Positions 35,922-45,047 are shown, counted from the first letter of the stretch. The stretch: 64,000 nt of DNA from Bryobacteraceae bacterium CoA2 C42 (GCA_019931245.1 JAINDL010000001.1:1-64000); one strand, 5' to 3'. A program made the numbers and translations. Notes: generated by a model not told the origin, from the sequence alone.

Positions 35922-37154
35922 TTATTTCGTTTTTTTCGGCCTGCGGTAGGCCCGGAAAAGCCGGCCAAGCACCTTCAGCGCCTGGTCGACTTCTTTCTCG
36001 GTTACGATGTAGGGCGGCAGGAAGCGCAGGACGGTGTCGTGGGTGCAGTTGAACAGGACGCCCTGTTCGATGCCCTGCATGACGTAGTCTTTGCCGGGAT
36101 GGTCGAGTTCGACGCCGATCATGAGGCCGTGGCCGCGCACCTCTTTGATGAACTTGTGGCGGGCCTGGAGGTCGCGGAGTCCGGCGCGGAAGTACTCGCC
36201 CACGCGGTTGATCTGCGGCAGGAGTTCGTCGAGGATATCGAGAAACTCGAGCGCGACCGCCGAAGAGAGCACATTGCCGCCGAACGTCGTCCCGTGCATG
36301 CCGGGCTTAATGGCCGCCGCCGCGCGTTCGTTCGTCAGAATCACCCCCATCGGCAGACCGCAGGAGAGCGGCTTGGCCGTCACCATCACGTCCGGCTTCA
36401 CTTCGGGAGCAATCAGGCTGTGCGACCAGTACTGGCCGGTCCGCCCCACGCCGCACTGAATGGCGTCGAACACGAGGAGAGCGTTGTAACGGTCGGCGAG
36501 GCGCCGGGCCGTCCGCAGGAACTCGGGCTGCATCGGATGGATGCCTCCTTCGCCCTGGATGCCTTCGATCACGATGCCGCTCGTGCGTTCACTGAAGGCC
36601 GCTTCAAGAGCGGCGATATCGTTGGCCGGAATCCACCGCGGCCCCGGCAGCAGCGGTTCAAAGTCCTTGCGGTACTTCGGCTGGCCCGTGATCGAAATTG
36701 CCCCGATGGTCCGTCCGTGGAAGGAGTTATCGAGCGCGATAATCTCCGGCCGCTCCGGCCCCGCGTGCGCCCGCAGGATCTTGATCGCCCCTTCCATCGA
36801 CTCGGCGCCCGAGTTGGTAAAGAATACGCGATCGAGCCCCGAGATCTCGCACAGCCGCTGCGCGAGCTTGCCGGTGTACTCGTGATAGTAGAGATTCGAG
36901 GTGTGCAGCAGCAGGGCGGCCTGCTTCTGAATCACCTTCGTAATGCGCGGGTGGGCGTGGCCCAGGGCGTTGACGCCGATGCCGCTGAGCAGGTCGAGAT
37001 ACTTCCGGTTATCGAGACCGTAGAGGTAGCAGCCCTTGCCGCGTCGCAGCGCCAGCGGATATCGGGCGTAAGTGGGCATCACATATTGGCGCTCCAACTC
37101 CATCCACTGCTGCGACTCTGTCAACTCGGCTACTGCATCTTTAGTTTCAACCAC
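35922..37154 (-). CDS. Acetylornithine/4-aminobutyrate-type class III aminotransferase
   Basis: 410 residues from GTG at 37154, which overlaps the end of the esterase gene by 25 bases; an ATG at residue 18 is an alternative start. PLP fold-type I class III features are YLDLLSGIGVNALGHAHP, FFTNSGAESMEGAIKILRA, SFHGRTIGAISITG, GIVIEGIQGEGGI, LLVFDAIQCGVGRTG and the cofactor lysine in TAKPLSCGLPMG. The usual DEVQ aspartate-glutamate pair is DAIQ here. TTFGGNVLSSAVALEFLDI closes the active site. Annotation as ArgD is reasonable, but ornithine, GABA or beta-alanine donors are equally possible, and no arginine genes are nearby. Confidence 0.82.
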   Translation of the reverse strand: MVETKDAVAELTESQQWMELERQYVMPTYARYPLALRRGKGCYLYGLDNRKYLDLLSGIGVNALGHAHPRITKVIQKQAALLLHTSNLYYHEYTGKLAQRLCEISGLDRVFFTNSGAESMEGAIKILRAHAGPERPEIIALDNSFHGRTIGAISITGQPKYRKDFEPLLPGPRWIPANDIAALEAAFSERTSGIVIEGIQGEGGIHPMQPEFLRTARRLADRYNALLVFDAIQCGVGRTGQYWSHSLIAPEVKPDVMVTAKPLSCGLPMGVILTNERAAAAIKPGMHGTTFGGNVLSSAVALEFLDILDELLPQINRVGEYFRAGLRDLQARHKFIKEVRGHGLMIGVELDHPGKDYVMQGIEQGVLFNCTHDTVLRFLPPYIVTEKEVDQALKVLGRLFRAYRRPKKTK

Positions 37155-37948
37155 TCGACCATTTTCTCCTTGTAGTTTTGGTAAGCCGGAACCCTCTCCC
37201 AGGGGCCAACGCCGTGGGGAGCATCCGGGACGGGGAACACTTCACACGAAGCACCCACAGCTTTCATCTTCGCGCACATCGACGTCGATTGGGCGAACGG
37301 CACGGCATCGTCCCTGGTGCCGTGGATGAACAGAATTGGCGGCATGTCCCGTTTGGCGTAGGTAATGCCCGAGGCCTCCCGCATCCTGGCCAGCTCCGGG
37401 GGCGTCAGCCCGGTAACGCCAAGCAGTTGCGTGACATTTTTGCCGGGCGAACCGAGCAGTTTCGACCGGGCTTCGAGATCGGTCGGGCAGTAGAAACACA
37501 CCACGGCCGCCACCCGCGTGGCCGGGGTATGGCGCGCGCCGGCCAGCGCAACCAGGTGGCCGCCGGCGCTCTCGCCCATCAGCGCGATGCGCGCCGGGTC
37601 TACCTTGTACGCCCCGGCGTTGCGCTTCACCCACACGATCGCCGCGTTCACATCCTCGAGCGCCGCCGGATGCTGGAACCGCGGGCTGAGCCGGTAGTTG
37701 ATGGTGAACCACGCAAAACCGCCCCGAATCAGGGGCGGAAACAGCGGCGGTACGTAGGTGTTCTTATCGCCGGCCTCCCAGCCGCCGCCGTGCACCACGA
37801 TGACGGTCGGAAACGGCCCCGGCCCCTCCGGCACCCAGGCGTCGAGCGTCAACGGAAAGCCGTCCGGACGCGCAAATTCGATATCCCGGCGAAACTCGCC
37901 GGAGGCGGAAAACAGGCTCACACTCAGGAAAGCAACGAGGAGACGCAT
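37130..37948 (-). CDS. Secreted alpha/beta-hydrolase (acetyl-esterase/lipase-like)
   Basis: 272 residues from ATG at 37948, where a clean signal peptide begins (MRLLVAFLSVSLFSASG); GAGAG lies nearby upstream. The oxyanion motif is VHGGGWEAGDK, the nucleophile serine lies in ALMGESAGGHLVAL, the aspartate in IHGTRDDAVPF and the histidine in VPDAPHGVGPW. This is the hormone-sensitive-lipase/acetylxylan-esterase type. It probably deacylates carbohydrates or small esters outside the cytoplasm. Its 3' end overlaps the aminotransferase start. Confidence 0.85.
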   Translation of the reverse strand: MRLLVAFLSVSLFSASGEFRRDIEFARPDGFPLTLDAWVPEGPGPFPTVIVVHGGGWEAGDKNTYVPPLFPPLIRGGFAWFTINYRLSPRFQHPAALEDVNAAIVWVKRNAGAYKVDPARIALMGESAGGHLVALAGARHTPATRVAAVVCFYCPTDLEARSKLLGSPGKNVTQLLGVTGLTPPELARMREASGITYAKRDMPPILFIHGTRDDAVPFAQSTSMCAKMKAVGASCEVFPVPDAPHGVGPWERVPAYQNYKEKMVEWLKLKMQ

Positions 37949-37982
37949 GATGGAAACTCTCAAAGCATAGCGCACAGGCTGT

Positions 37983-38147
37983 AGTCCGTTGTGCGCGTTT
38001 CTTACAAGCGCACAGGCGGTGCAGGCCCGGCACCTCCTGCGGGCCGAAGCAAGTCCGTTGTGCGCGTTTCTTCCAAGCGCACAGGCGGTGCAGGCCCGGC
38101 ACCTCCTGCCGGGCCGAAGCGAGTCCGTTGTGCGCGTTTCTTAAAAT
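37983..38147. repeat. Tandem 69/70-base hairpin repeats (REP-like), two and a third copies
   Basis: Unit copies run 37983-38051, 38052-38121 and a partial one from 38122. Each full unit carries two potential hairpins: TGTGCGC ... GCGCACA (11-base loop) and GGCCCGGCA-cctcc-TGCCGGGCC, the latter perfect in copy 2 and one base short in copy 1. A further gcgcacagg piece stands just before copy 1. The array fills the space between the divergent esterase and DtxR-family genes. Two adjacent palindromes per unit recall REP/BIME elements. Confidence 0.9.
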
Positions 38148-38167
38148 CAAGCCGATACAATAAGGGG

Positions 38168-38824
38168 TTGCAGATTACGATCTCCAAAGAGAACTATCTC
38201 AAAGCGATCGCCGAAGCCGAGGCCGACGGCGAATTCGTCATCGCCGCCACCCTGGCGCGCTGGCTGCACGTCTCCGCCCCCGCCGTCACCATGGCCATCC
38301 GCCGCCTGAAGCGGGATGGCTGCATTCGCGTCGAAGCCGACGGCCGCCTCTGCCTCACCACCGCTGGCCGCGACATCGCCAACCGCCTCCTCCACCGCCA
38401 CTACCTCATCGAACGAATGCTCGCCGAAGTCTTCGGCATGGAGTGGTACAAGGTCCACGACGAGGCCGAACAGCTCGAACACGCCGTTTCCGCCGATTTC
38501 GAAAAGAAGCTTGCCGAGAAACTCGGGGCGCAGGCCGACTGCCCCCACGGCCACGGCCTGCTCGCCGAAACCCGCGAACAGCGGCGCGCCCGGGGCCTCG
38601 TGCCGCTCAACGAACTGCCCGCCGGCGCCCGCGCCACGGTCGTCAGCGTCTTTGAGCGCGACCGCAAGCTGCTCGAGTATCTCGACGGGCTCGGTATCCG
38701 GCCCGCGGCGGCCCTCGTACTGGCGGCGCGCAAAGACGAACAAACCCTGTCGGTGCGCGTCGGCGGAGACCGCGAAGTCGCCCTCGGCCTCGCCGACGCC
38801 GGACGCGTCTGGGTGCGCCGGTAG
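38168..38824 (+). CDS. DtxR/MntR-family metal-dependent transcriptional regulator
   Basis: 218 residues from TTG at 38168, the first start after the repeat array; the frame stays open upstream through the repeats but that part is repetitive and not DtxR-like. Domains: N-terminal winged helix (ISKENYLKAIAEAEADGEF, ARWLHVSAPAVTMAIRRLKR), dimerisation/metal domain (HYLIERMLAEVFGMEWYKVH, DEAEQLEHAVSADFEKKLAE, CPHGHGLLAE) and a C-terminal SH3/FeoA-like domain (LNELPAGARATVVSVFERD). Metal-ligand residues (His, Cys-x-x-Gly-His) are present. It should bind DNA with Fe(II) or Mn(II). A TACAAT hexamer ten bases before the start suggests a leaderless or near-leaderless mRNA. Confidence 0.82.
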   Translation: MQITISKENYLKAIAEAEADGEFVIAATLARWLHVSAPAVTMAIRRLKRDGCIRVEADGRLCLTTAGRDIANRLLHRHYLIERMLAEVFGMEWYKVHDEAEQLEHAVSADFEKKLAEKLGAQADCPHGHGLLAETREQRRARGLVPLNELPAGARATVVSVFERDRKLLEYLDGLGIRPAAALVLAARKDEQTLSVRVGGDREVALGLADAGRVWVRR

Positions 38825-38909
38825 CCCCTCCGCTCCGCCGCCAGCCGAGCCCGCACAGCAATATTTCGTCCCGGTGAGAGAGCCGCCGCCTCCCGCCGAC
38901 TTCATCGGT

Positions 38910-39920
38910 ATGCGCTCTTTACTCTTTCTGCTCTCCGCCCCCATCATCCTCGCGCAAAACCTCGCGCAAAACGCACCCCCGCCCATCGCCGTCTACCTCG
39001 CCCTCACCCCCCGCCAGACCACCGAAATCGCCCGAAACCTGCTCGACTACGGCGCATATCTGAACCAGGCGGGCAAACGTTCGCTTACCGTCTGGCGGGA
39101 GATTGCCGAAGAACGCCGTCGCGAGCCCCTCGCCCCCCTGGCCCTTGGGCTCCGCTTCGCCGAGCTGGTCACCATCAAACGCGAGACCGCCGAACGGGAG
39201 CGCGCCGTCACCGCCCGCCAGTTGGCACTCCTGACCCCGGACCAAAGCACGCGCCTGCAAAACCTGATCGAGGCCGACCGGCTGAGTAATCAGCTCGCCC
39301 CGGAAGCGCACAGGCTTTTGCTGATGCCCGTGCGCTTCGGCCTCCAACCGTTCCCCGACTTGTCCTTGCTGCCGGCTAACGTCCCGCCGGCGCCCCCCCG
39401 CCAGCCCGCCGCCCGGCGCGCCGCGGAAGACCCCACCTCGCTCGAACGGTTTCTCGAACTCTCGCCCGAACAGATCACCCGCTATCGCGCCAACCAGGAC
39501 GCCTACAGCAGCGCGGTCGCTCCGGAGCACCAAACCACGGCCTGGAGCGAGAGCTGCAGCGCCCTGGCCGACTCTCCCCTCAACCCGCTCCGGATCGGTC
39601 TGGCCGTGGCCCGTGTCTACGCGGACTTGCGCGCGGTCCGCGAGCGGGGCCTCACCCTGGTGGCCGCCAACCGGGCCCTGTTGACGCCGCCGCAGCTGGA
39701 GCGGCTCGGCCTCCTCGAACAGGCCTCCGAGTTGTGGCCCGTCGTCTCCACGGCGGCGGCGCAGGGATTTCTCGAGTCGGCCGGCGGACCCGGGCCGTTC
39801 CTCTTTACCCTGGATGTCACGCCCGAAAACGGCTTTCGGCCAACGGACCTCCCCATCTTCACCGAACCCTTCTACAATCTCCTCGACAGCACCGACTGCA
39901 CGGGCGTGCCGCCCCGCTAA
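38910..39920 (+). CDS. Secreted helical protein with LTxxQ (CpxP/Spy-like) motifs
   Basis: 336 residues from ATG at 38910, where a signal peptide begins (MRSLLFLLSAPIILAQ). The mature protein is almost entirely helical and rich in arginine, glutamine and leucine. LTPRQTTEIARNLLDYG, LALLTPDQSTRLQNLIEAD, LELSPEQITRYRANQDAY and ALLTPPQLERLGLLEQ repeat an L-T/S-P-x-Q pattern, as in periplasmic Spy/CpxP chaperone-like proteins. The C-terminus GLFN-like tail (FTEPFYNLLDSTDCTG) has a lone cysteine. It follows the DtxR-family gene by 85 bases on the same strand. The function is unproven; a helical cradle in the periplasm is inferred. Confidence 0.65.
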   Translation: MRSLLFLLSAPIILAQNLAQNAPPPIAVYLALTPRQTTEIARNLLDYGAYLNQAGKRSLTVWREIAEERRREPLAPLALGLRFAELVTIKRETAERERAVTARQLALLTPDQSTRLQNLIEADRLSNQLAPEAHRLLLMPVRFGLQPFPDLSLLPANVPPAPPRQPAARRAAEDPTSLERFLELSPEQITRYRANQDAYSSAVAPEHQTTAWSESCSALADSPLNPLRIGLAVARVYADLRAVRERGLTLVAANRALLTPPQLERLGLLEQASELWPVVSTAAAQGFLESAGGPGPFLFTLDVTPENGFRPTDLPIFTEPFYNLLDSTDCTGVPPR

Positions 39921-39988
39921 ACGGCACGGCGCGGGCGCAGAGCACCTCGCCAGCCAACCTCCCAACCCCGGTGGTGTAGCGTATTCTT

Positions 39989-41812
39989 ATGGCTCCCCTG
40001 TCCGCCGTTGAATCGGCGATGTTCCTCGTCCTGCTGGCGTTGGCCCTGTTCGGTTTTGCCCGGCGCTTCTCGACGGTCGTCAAACTCCTCAGCGCCGCCA
40101 AGCCGGACGCGGACTTCCAACTCGCCCCGGTCGGCCGCCGCGTCTGGGACTTCTTCTGGGAAGTCCTCTGCCAAGCCAAAGTGATTCAGGAACGGCCGCT
40201 CCCGGGCCTCCTCCACGCCTTCGTCTTCTGGGGCTTCTGCGCTTTCGGCCTCATCACCCTCAACCACTTTGCCATCGGCGTCGGCCTCCCACTGTTCTCC
40301 ATCCACGGCAATCCGCTCGGCTGGCTCGCCGCCGCCTTTGCCGTCGTCACGGCCGTCTCCATCGCCGGCCTCGCCATCCGCCGCCTGGTCTGGCGTCCGG
40401 AGTGGCTGGGGGAGGTCTCCTGGGAGTCGGGCTTCATCGCCCTGCTCATCTTCGTTCTGATGGTCACCTACCTCGCCGACTTCGCCTGGTCCCCCACCGG
40501 CCCGCTCTACCAGGGCCTCTGGTGGGTCCACACCCTCGCCCTGCTCATCTTCCTGCCCCTCATCCCCCACACCAAACATCTCCATCTGGTCCTCAGCCCC
40601 GCTACGGTCTTTCTCTCCCGCGGCTCCTTCTCGGCCATCCCGCCTCTGGCCGGCGACGAGGATTTCGGCCTCGTCAGCGGCAAGGACGTCACCAAACTCA
40701 CCGTCCTCCAAGCCTTCTCCTGCGTCGAATGCGGCCGCTGCACCGAACACTGCCCGGCGGCGAACACGGGCAAACTGCTCAACCCCAAGCAGATCATTCT
40801 GGGAGCGCGCGACTATTTGAACGAGTTTGGCGTGGCCAGCGAGGAGCCGCTGCTCGGCCTGCATATCTCGCAGGAAGCAGCCTTTCAGTGCACGACGTGC
40901 GGCGCCTGCGAGTACCAGTGTCCGGTGGGTATTGAACACCTGCCGGTAATAATCGGCCTCCGGCGCGGGGCAGTGAATACAGGGGCCTGGGAGGACGAAC
41001 ACGGCACCAAACTCTTCCTGAACCTGGAGCGCTACGGCAACCCGATGGGCTTCCCTGCCCTGCAGCGGGACCGTTTTGTGAAGGCCGAAGGCCTGCCGCT
41101 GTACGATGGCACGCAGGAGTACCTGTTGTGGATGGGCTGCATGGGCAGCTACGACCCGGCCGGGCGCGAGATTGTCAGTTCGCTTGTGCAGGTGCTGCGG
41201 CACCATAATATCTCCTTCGGCGTGTTGAAGAAAGAGCGCTGTTCGGGCGATTCGGCCCGGCGGCTGGGTAACGATCTGGTCTTTCAGACGTTGGCGAACC
41301 AGAACATTGAAGCCATCGAGGCCGTGGGGGCGAAGAAAATGCTGTCGATCTGTCCGCATTGCGTCCGCACGCTGGGCCAGGACTACCGGGAGTTTGGCGT
41401 GAACCTGGAGATTGAGCACCATTCGGCACTGCTGGCGCGGTACGCCACGCCGGCGCCGCCGGAGCAGACGGTGGTCTACCATGACCCGTGTTACCTGGGA
41501 CGCTACCAGGATATTTACGAGGAGCCGCGCGCGGTGGCGGCATCGGCGGGAGCGCTCGTGGAGGCGCCGCGGAGCCGGGAGCGGGGCTTCTGCTGCGGGG
41601 CGGGGGGCGGGTTGGCGTTTCTGGGTGAGGAGCCGGGGAGCCGCGTGAACCATGCTCGTGCGGAGGAGCTGGCGGGCACGGGCGCCGACATCGTCGCCGC
41701 GGCTTGCCCGTTCTGCAACACCATGTTCCGCGACGGTCTCGCCGCGGTGAGCGACCGTCCGCCGCAACTGCTCGACATTGCACAAATTGCGGCCAGAAAT
41801 TTGCCGCAATAG
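39989..41812 (+). CDS. Membrane-bound Fe-S oxidoreductase with NarI-like and CCG (HdrD-like) domains
   Basis: 607 residues from ATG at 39989. Five hydrophobic segments span residues ~5-215, with histidines and an arrangement resembling NarI/HdrE cytochrome b subunits (GLLHAFVFWGFCAFGLITLN). Two 4Fe-4S motifs follow: CVECGRCTEHCPA and CTTCGACEYQCPV. Two cysteine-rich CCG domains end the protein: GCMGSYDP with SICPHCVRTLGQDYR, and YHDPCYLGRYQDIY with FCCGAGGGLAF and ACPFCNTMF. This layout belongs to the heterodisulfide-reductase-like/FadF-type family, which moves electrons between quinones and a soluble donor. The partner is unknown; EtfAB is common for relatives but not seen here. Confidence 0.88.
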   Translation: MAPLSAVESAMFLVLLALALFGFARRFSTVVKLLSAAKPDADFQLAPVGRRVWDFFWEVLCQAKVIQERPLPGLLHAFVFWGFCAFGLITLNHFAIGVGLPLFSIHGNPLGWLAAAFAVVTAVSIAGLAIRRLVWRPEWLGEVSWESGFIALLIFVLMVTYLADFAWSPTGPLYQGLWWVHTLALLIFLPLIPHTKHLHLVLSPATVFLSRGSFSAIPPLAGDEDFGLVSGKDVTKLTVLQAFSCVECGRCTEHCPAANTGKLLNPKQIILGARDYLNEFGVASEEPLLGLHISQEAAFQCTTCGACEYQCPVGIEHLPVIIGLRRGAVNTGAWEDEHGTKLFLNLERYGNPMGFPALQRDRFVKAEGLPLYDGTQEYLLWMGCMGSYDPAGREIVSSLVQVLRHHNISFGVLKKERCSGDSARRLGNDLVFQTLANQNIEAIEAVGAKKMLSICPHCVRTLGQDYREFGVNLEIEHHSALLARYATPAPPEQTVVYHDPCYLGRYQDIYEEPRAVAASAGALVEAPRSRERGFCCGAGGGLAFLGEEPGSRVNHARAEELAGTGADIVAAACPFCNTMFRDGLAAVSDRPPQLLDIAQIAARNLPQ

Positions 41813-41829
41813 CCGCTGCATGGTATTCT
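41801..41829 (+). promoter_or_regulatory. Predicted promoter of tRNA-Lys
   Basis: TTGCCG, 17-base spacer, TATTCT. The -35 lies inside the last codons of the Fe-S oxidoreductase gene. The expected transcription start would fall about 14 bases before the mature tRNA. Confidence 0.6.
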
Positions 41830-41849
41830 GACAGATGTCGTCAGCTTGG

Positions 41850-41925
<76 letters not shown>

Positions 41926-42185
41926 TTTTTTTCAACAACTTGGCGACTGTTGCAACCGGCCGGAGACCTTCCCTGTACCCGAAATTGTAGCGGGTAGCTT
42001 CACTCGGCCAGGGCGATCGCCAGTACACGTCTTCGCTCATTCGTGCCCCGAGGCCCACCGGGGGCAGCCGAGGCGATGGCCTTGCCGCCGTTACCCGCCC
42101 TCCCGACTCATCGCCAACAGGGCCAGTTGTTAACTCGCACCGCCCTGGCCGGTTGACGCTTGCCCCGCACCCCTTTCGCGCTAGC
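41926..42185. other. 260-base intergenic stretch
   Basis: After the T-run behind the tRNA no gene is seen on either strand before the NHL protein at 42186. I find no integrase, no repeat of the tRNA 3' end and no clear promoter hexamers here. Confidence 0.5.
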
Positions 42186-44003
42186 ATGACGGACATGAGC
42201 CCCTTCCTGCTCCTCGCCACCGGCCTCGTTACCACCATCGCCGGCACCGGCGAACGCGGCTTCTCCGGCGAGGGCGGCCCCGCAACCGCCGCCGCCCTCG
42301 GCCTCGCCTTCCTCGTCAACGAGTGCGACCCCGCCCGCTTTGAAGAGCAAAGCCACCTCACCGTCGACCCCGCTGGCAACATCTATATCGCCGACTCCTC
42401 CAACCAGCGGATCCGCCGCCTCGCCCCCGACGGCATCCTCACGACGGTCGCCGGCAGCGGCGAACGCCCCGCCATCGACTCCCGCTGCAGCCCCCAGGGC
42501 GGCGCCGCGGCGGCGGGCGACAACGGACCCGCCGCCAGCGCCCGCCTCTACGGCCCCGCCCAAGCCATACCCACCCCCGACGGCGCCCTGCTCATCGTTG
42601 ACCAGAAGAACAATCGCATCCGCCTGGTCGCCTCCGACGGCCGCATCACCACCCTCGTCGGCAGCAATCTCCACACTTTCTTCTCCCCCAACATCCCCGC
42701 CACCTCCAGCCCCCTCGACTGGCCCTCCGCCGCCGCCTACGCCCCGGACGGCTCCCTTTACTTCGCCGAACTCCACTCCCATCGCATCGCCCGCCTCGCC
42801 CCCAACGGCCGCCTCCAACTCATCGCCGGCACCGGCTCATCCGGGGATGCCCCGGAGAACGCCACCGCCGCCACGGCGCGCCTCAGCAGCCCCACCCACC
42901 TCCTCTTCGACCCCGCTGGCAACCTGCTCATCGCCGACCAGGGCAACCACAAGATCCGCCGCATCACCCCGGCCGGCCTCATCACCACGCTGGCCGGCAC
43001 CGGCGCCGCCGGCTTCTCCGGCGACGAGGGCCCCGCCGCCGCCGCCCGCCTCAACCAGCCCAACGCCCTCGCCCTCGATGCGGCCGGCAACCTCTACATC
43101 GCCGACATGGGCAACCACCGCATCCGCCGCATCGCCCCCAACGGCACTATCACCACCGTCGCCGGAACGGGCCAGCCCGGACGCGGGGCGGACAATATCC
43201 CGGCCACCGAAAGCGCCCTGCGCTTTCCCAACTCGGTGGCGATCCACCCCTCCGGCGACCTCCTCATCGCCGACTGGCAGAACTTCCGGATCCGCCGCGT
43301 CACCTTCGCCCCCCGCCCCGCGCTCGCCGCCGGCGGCATCGTCAACGGCGCCAGCTTCGCCGCCGGTCCCGTCGCGCCCGGCGCCCTCGTCTCCCTGTTC
43401 GGCGCCAACTTCGCCCCCGGCCTCACACAGGCCTCCACCGTTCCCCTGCCCAGCCAACTCGCCGGGGTCCGCGTCACCGCCGCAGGCCGCCCCTGGCCCC
43501 TCGTCTTCGTCTCCCCCAACCAGATCAACGCCCAGGTCCCGTATAACGCCCCACCCGGCCCGCTGGCCGTCACCGTCTCCACCGCCGCCGGCGATTCCAC
43601 CGCCACCGTCCAGATCGTCCCCGCCGCCCCCGGCATCTTCCTCCGCGACGGCCGCCGCGCCATCGCCCAGAATCAGGACTTCCGCCTCAACGACCCCGCC
43701 GCCCCCGCCCCCCGCCGCAGCATCCTGACCGTCTACCTCACCGGCCAGGGCCCGCTCGACGGCCCCCTCGACGCCGGCGATCCCGCCCCCACCACCTCCC
43801 TGCTCCGCGCCCTCGCCCCCCCCGCCGCCACCATCGGTGGCCGACCGGCCAACGTCCTCTTCCTCGGCCTCACCCCCGGTTTCGTCGGCCTCGCCCAGGC
43901 CAACCTCGAAATCCCCGCCGACTCCCCCGCCGGCGCCGCCGTAGAGTTAACACTCTCTCTCAACGGCCAGCCCGCCAATGCCGCTACCATCAGTATTGAG
44001 TAG
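42186..44003 (+). CDS. Secreted NHL-repeat protein with Solibacter-type C-terminal domain (TIGR03437)
   Basis: 605 residues from ATG at 42186 (a second ATG three codons later, 42195, is equally possible). The leader is MTDMSPFLLLATGLVTTIAG. Residues ~15-385 are NHL blades with alternating signatures VDPAGNIYIADSSNQRIRRL, APDGSLYFAELHSHRIARL, DPAGNLLIADQGNHKIRRI, DAAGNLYIADMGNHRIRRI and HPSGDLLIADWQNFRIRRV, interleaved with IAGTGERGFSGEGGPA turns. From ~390 the lineage-specific domain begins with GGIVNGASFAAGPVAPGALV, contains VFVSPNQINAQVPYNAP, and closes with LTVYLTGQGPLDG and APGIFLRDGRR-type strands. This domain is a hallmark of Solibacter-like bacteria. It leads a three-gene run with the next two genes. 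Cell-surface binding is inferred. Confidence 0.88.
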   Translation: MTDMSPFLLLATGLVTTIAGTGERGFSGEGGPATAAALGLAFLVNECDPARFEEQSHLTVDPAGNIYIADSSNQRIRRLAPDGILTTVAGSGERPAIDSRCSPQGGAAAAGDNGPAASARLYGPAQAIPTPDGALLIVDQKNNRIRLVASDGRITTLVGSNLHTFFSPNIPATSSPLDWPSAAAYAPDGSLYFAELHSHRIARLAPNGRLQLIAGTGSSGDAPENATAATARLSSPTHLLFDPAGNLLIADQGNHKIRRITPAGLITTLAGTGAAGFSGDEGPAAAARLNQPNALALDAAGNLYIADMGNHRIRRIAPNGTITTVAGTGQPGRGADNIPATESALRFPNSVAIHPSGDLLIADWQNFRIRRVTFAPRPALAAGGIVNGASFAAGPVAPGALVSLFGANFAPGLTQASTVPLPSQLAGVRVTAAGRPWPLVFVSPNQINAQVPYNAPPGPLAVTVSTAAGDSTATVQIVPAAPGIFLRDGRRAIAQNQDFRLNDPAAPAPRRSILTVYLTGQGPLDGPLDAGDPAPTTSLLRALAPPAATIGGRPANVLFLGLTPGFVGLAQANLEIPADSPAGAAVELTLSLNGQPANAATISIE

Positions 44004-45047
44004 ATGTCCTGCTTTCTCCTCCTCCTGGCCACGGTAGCCCAGTCGGGTCCCTACGAGGTCACCCTCCGGCTCCCCGCCGGCGGCCTTTTTGCCCAGGAAG
44101 AGATGCAGATCGAATACCGCGTCGTCGATACCACCCGCGTCGACCCCCTCCTCGGCCCCGCCCCGGTCATCCGCGCCCAGACCGCCAGCCGCATCACCAT
44201 GCCCTCCATGGCCGGCATGCCCGCGCTCTCGGAAACCGCCCACCCCGAAGGCGTCCCCGGCGAATACGGTATCCATCCCTTCTTTCCCCACGGCGGCGAC
44301 TACCAGCTCACGCTCCACATCACCCCGCCCGGCGCCACGGCATTCACCGTCACCTTCCCCCTCGCCGTGGCCGACGCCAACCCCTCGCGCCGCCGCCCGC
44401 CGCCGCCCTTCACCCTCGAACTGAAAGCCACCTCCTCCCCCACCGCCGGTCGCCCCGTCGACCTCCACCTCACCGTCCGCCGCCGCCAAACCCGCCAAAC
44501 CGTCACCACCTTCGAACTCCAGCACGAACGCCTCTGCCATCTCATCCTCGTCCGCCGCGACCTCACCCACTTCGCCCACGAACACCCCGCCCCGCAGCCC
44601 GACGGCTCCTTCCGCCTCACCTACGCCTTCCCCGCCCCCGGCGAATACCACCTGTTTGCCGACGTCGCCCCCGCGGGCGCCGGCGGCCACGTTCTCCTCG
44701 CCAAACTCAAGGTCGGCGGCCGCCCCTCCGCCGTTGCCCCGCCCGCCCCCTCCACCGTCGCCGCCTTCTCCGCCGATCCCGTCCCCGCCGGCCGCACCCT
44801 CCGCCTCACCGCCACCCTCACCGACCCCGCGATTGAACCCTACCTCGGCGCTCGCGGCCATCTCATCCTCCTCCACGAAGACGCGGAAACCTTCGTCCAC
44901 TCCCACCCCGACGACTCCACGCCCTCCCCCGCCCGCGAGGTCGCCTTCCTCGCCCGCTTCCCCAAGCCCGGCCGCTACCAGGGCTGGGCCCAGTTCCAGC
45001 GCCGCGGCCAGGTGGAAACCGTCCCCGTGCGGTTCCTCGCGCAATGA
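44004..45047 (+). CDS. Secreted His-containing beta-sandwich protein, probable metal/copper-related
   Basis: 347 residues; ATG at 44004 follows the previous stop with no gap, and its own stop overlaps the next start (ATGA). Signal peptide MSCFLLLLATVAQSG. Three beta-sandwich units seem present. The first contains SRITMPSMAGMPALSETAHP, typical of FixH/YtkA-like copper-associated domains. The second has HERLCHLILVRRDLTHFAHE followed by HP and GEYHLFADVAPAG. The third has GARGHLILLHEDAETFVHSH followed by P. The repeated HLI...H-x-HP pattern with nearby methionines suggests metal binding, copper most likely by analogy. No enzyme motif is seen. Codon third positions are almost all C. Confidence 0.7.
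   Translation: MSCFLLLLATVAQSGPYEVTLRLPAGGLFAQEEMQIEYRVVDTTRVDPLLGPAPVIRAQTASRITMPSMAGMPALSETAHPEGVPGEYGIHPFFPHGGDYQLTLHITPPGATAFTVTFPLAVADANPSRRRPPPPFTLELKATSSPTAGRPVDLHLTVRRRQTRQTVTTFELQHERLCHLILVRRDLTHFAHEHPAPQPDGSFRLTYAFPAPGEYHLFADVAPAGAGGHVLLAKLKVGGRPSAVAPPAPSTVAAFSADPVPAGRTLRLTATLTDPAIEPYLGARGHLILLHEDAETFVHSHPDDSTPSPAREVAFLARFPKPGRYQGWAQFQRRGQVETVPVRFLAQ

Noticed and set aside
37983-38147. CRISPR array
   Set aside because: Units are contiguous 69/70-base tandem copies with no unique spacers, and no cas genes are present.
37991-38167. N-terminal extension of the DtxR-family regulator through the repeat array
   Set aside because: The extra residues are repeat-encoded (RTGGAGPAPPAG) and unlike the family; the normal domain begins right after TTG at 38168.
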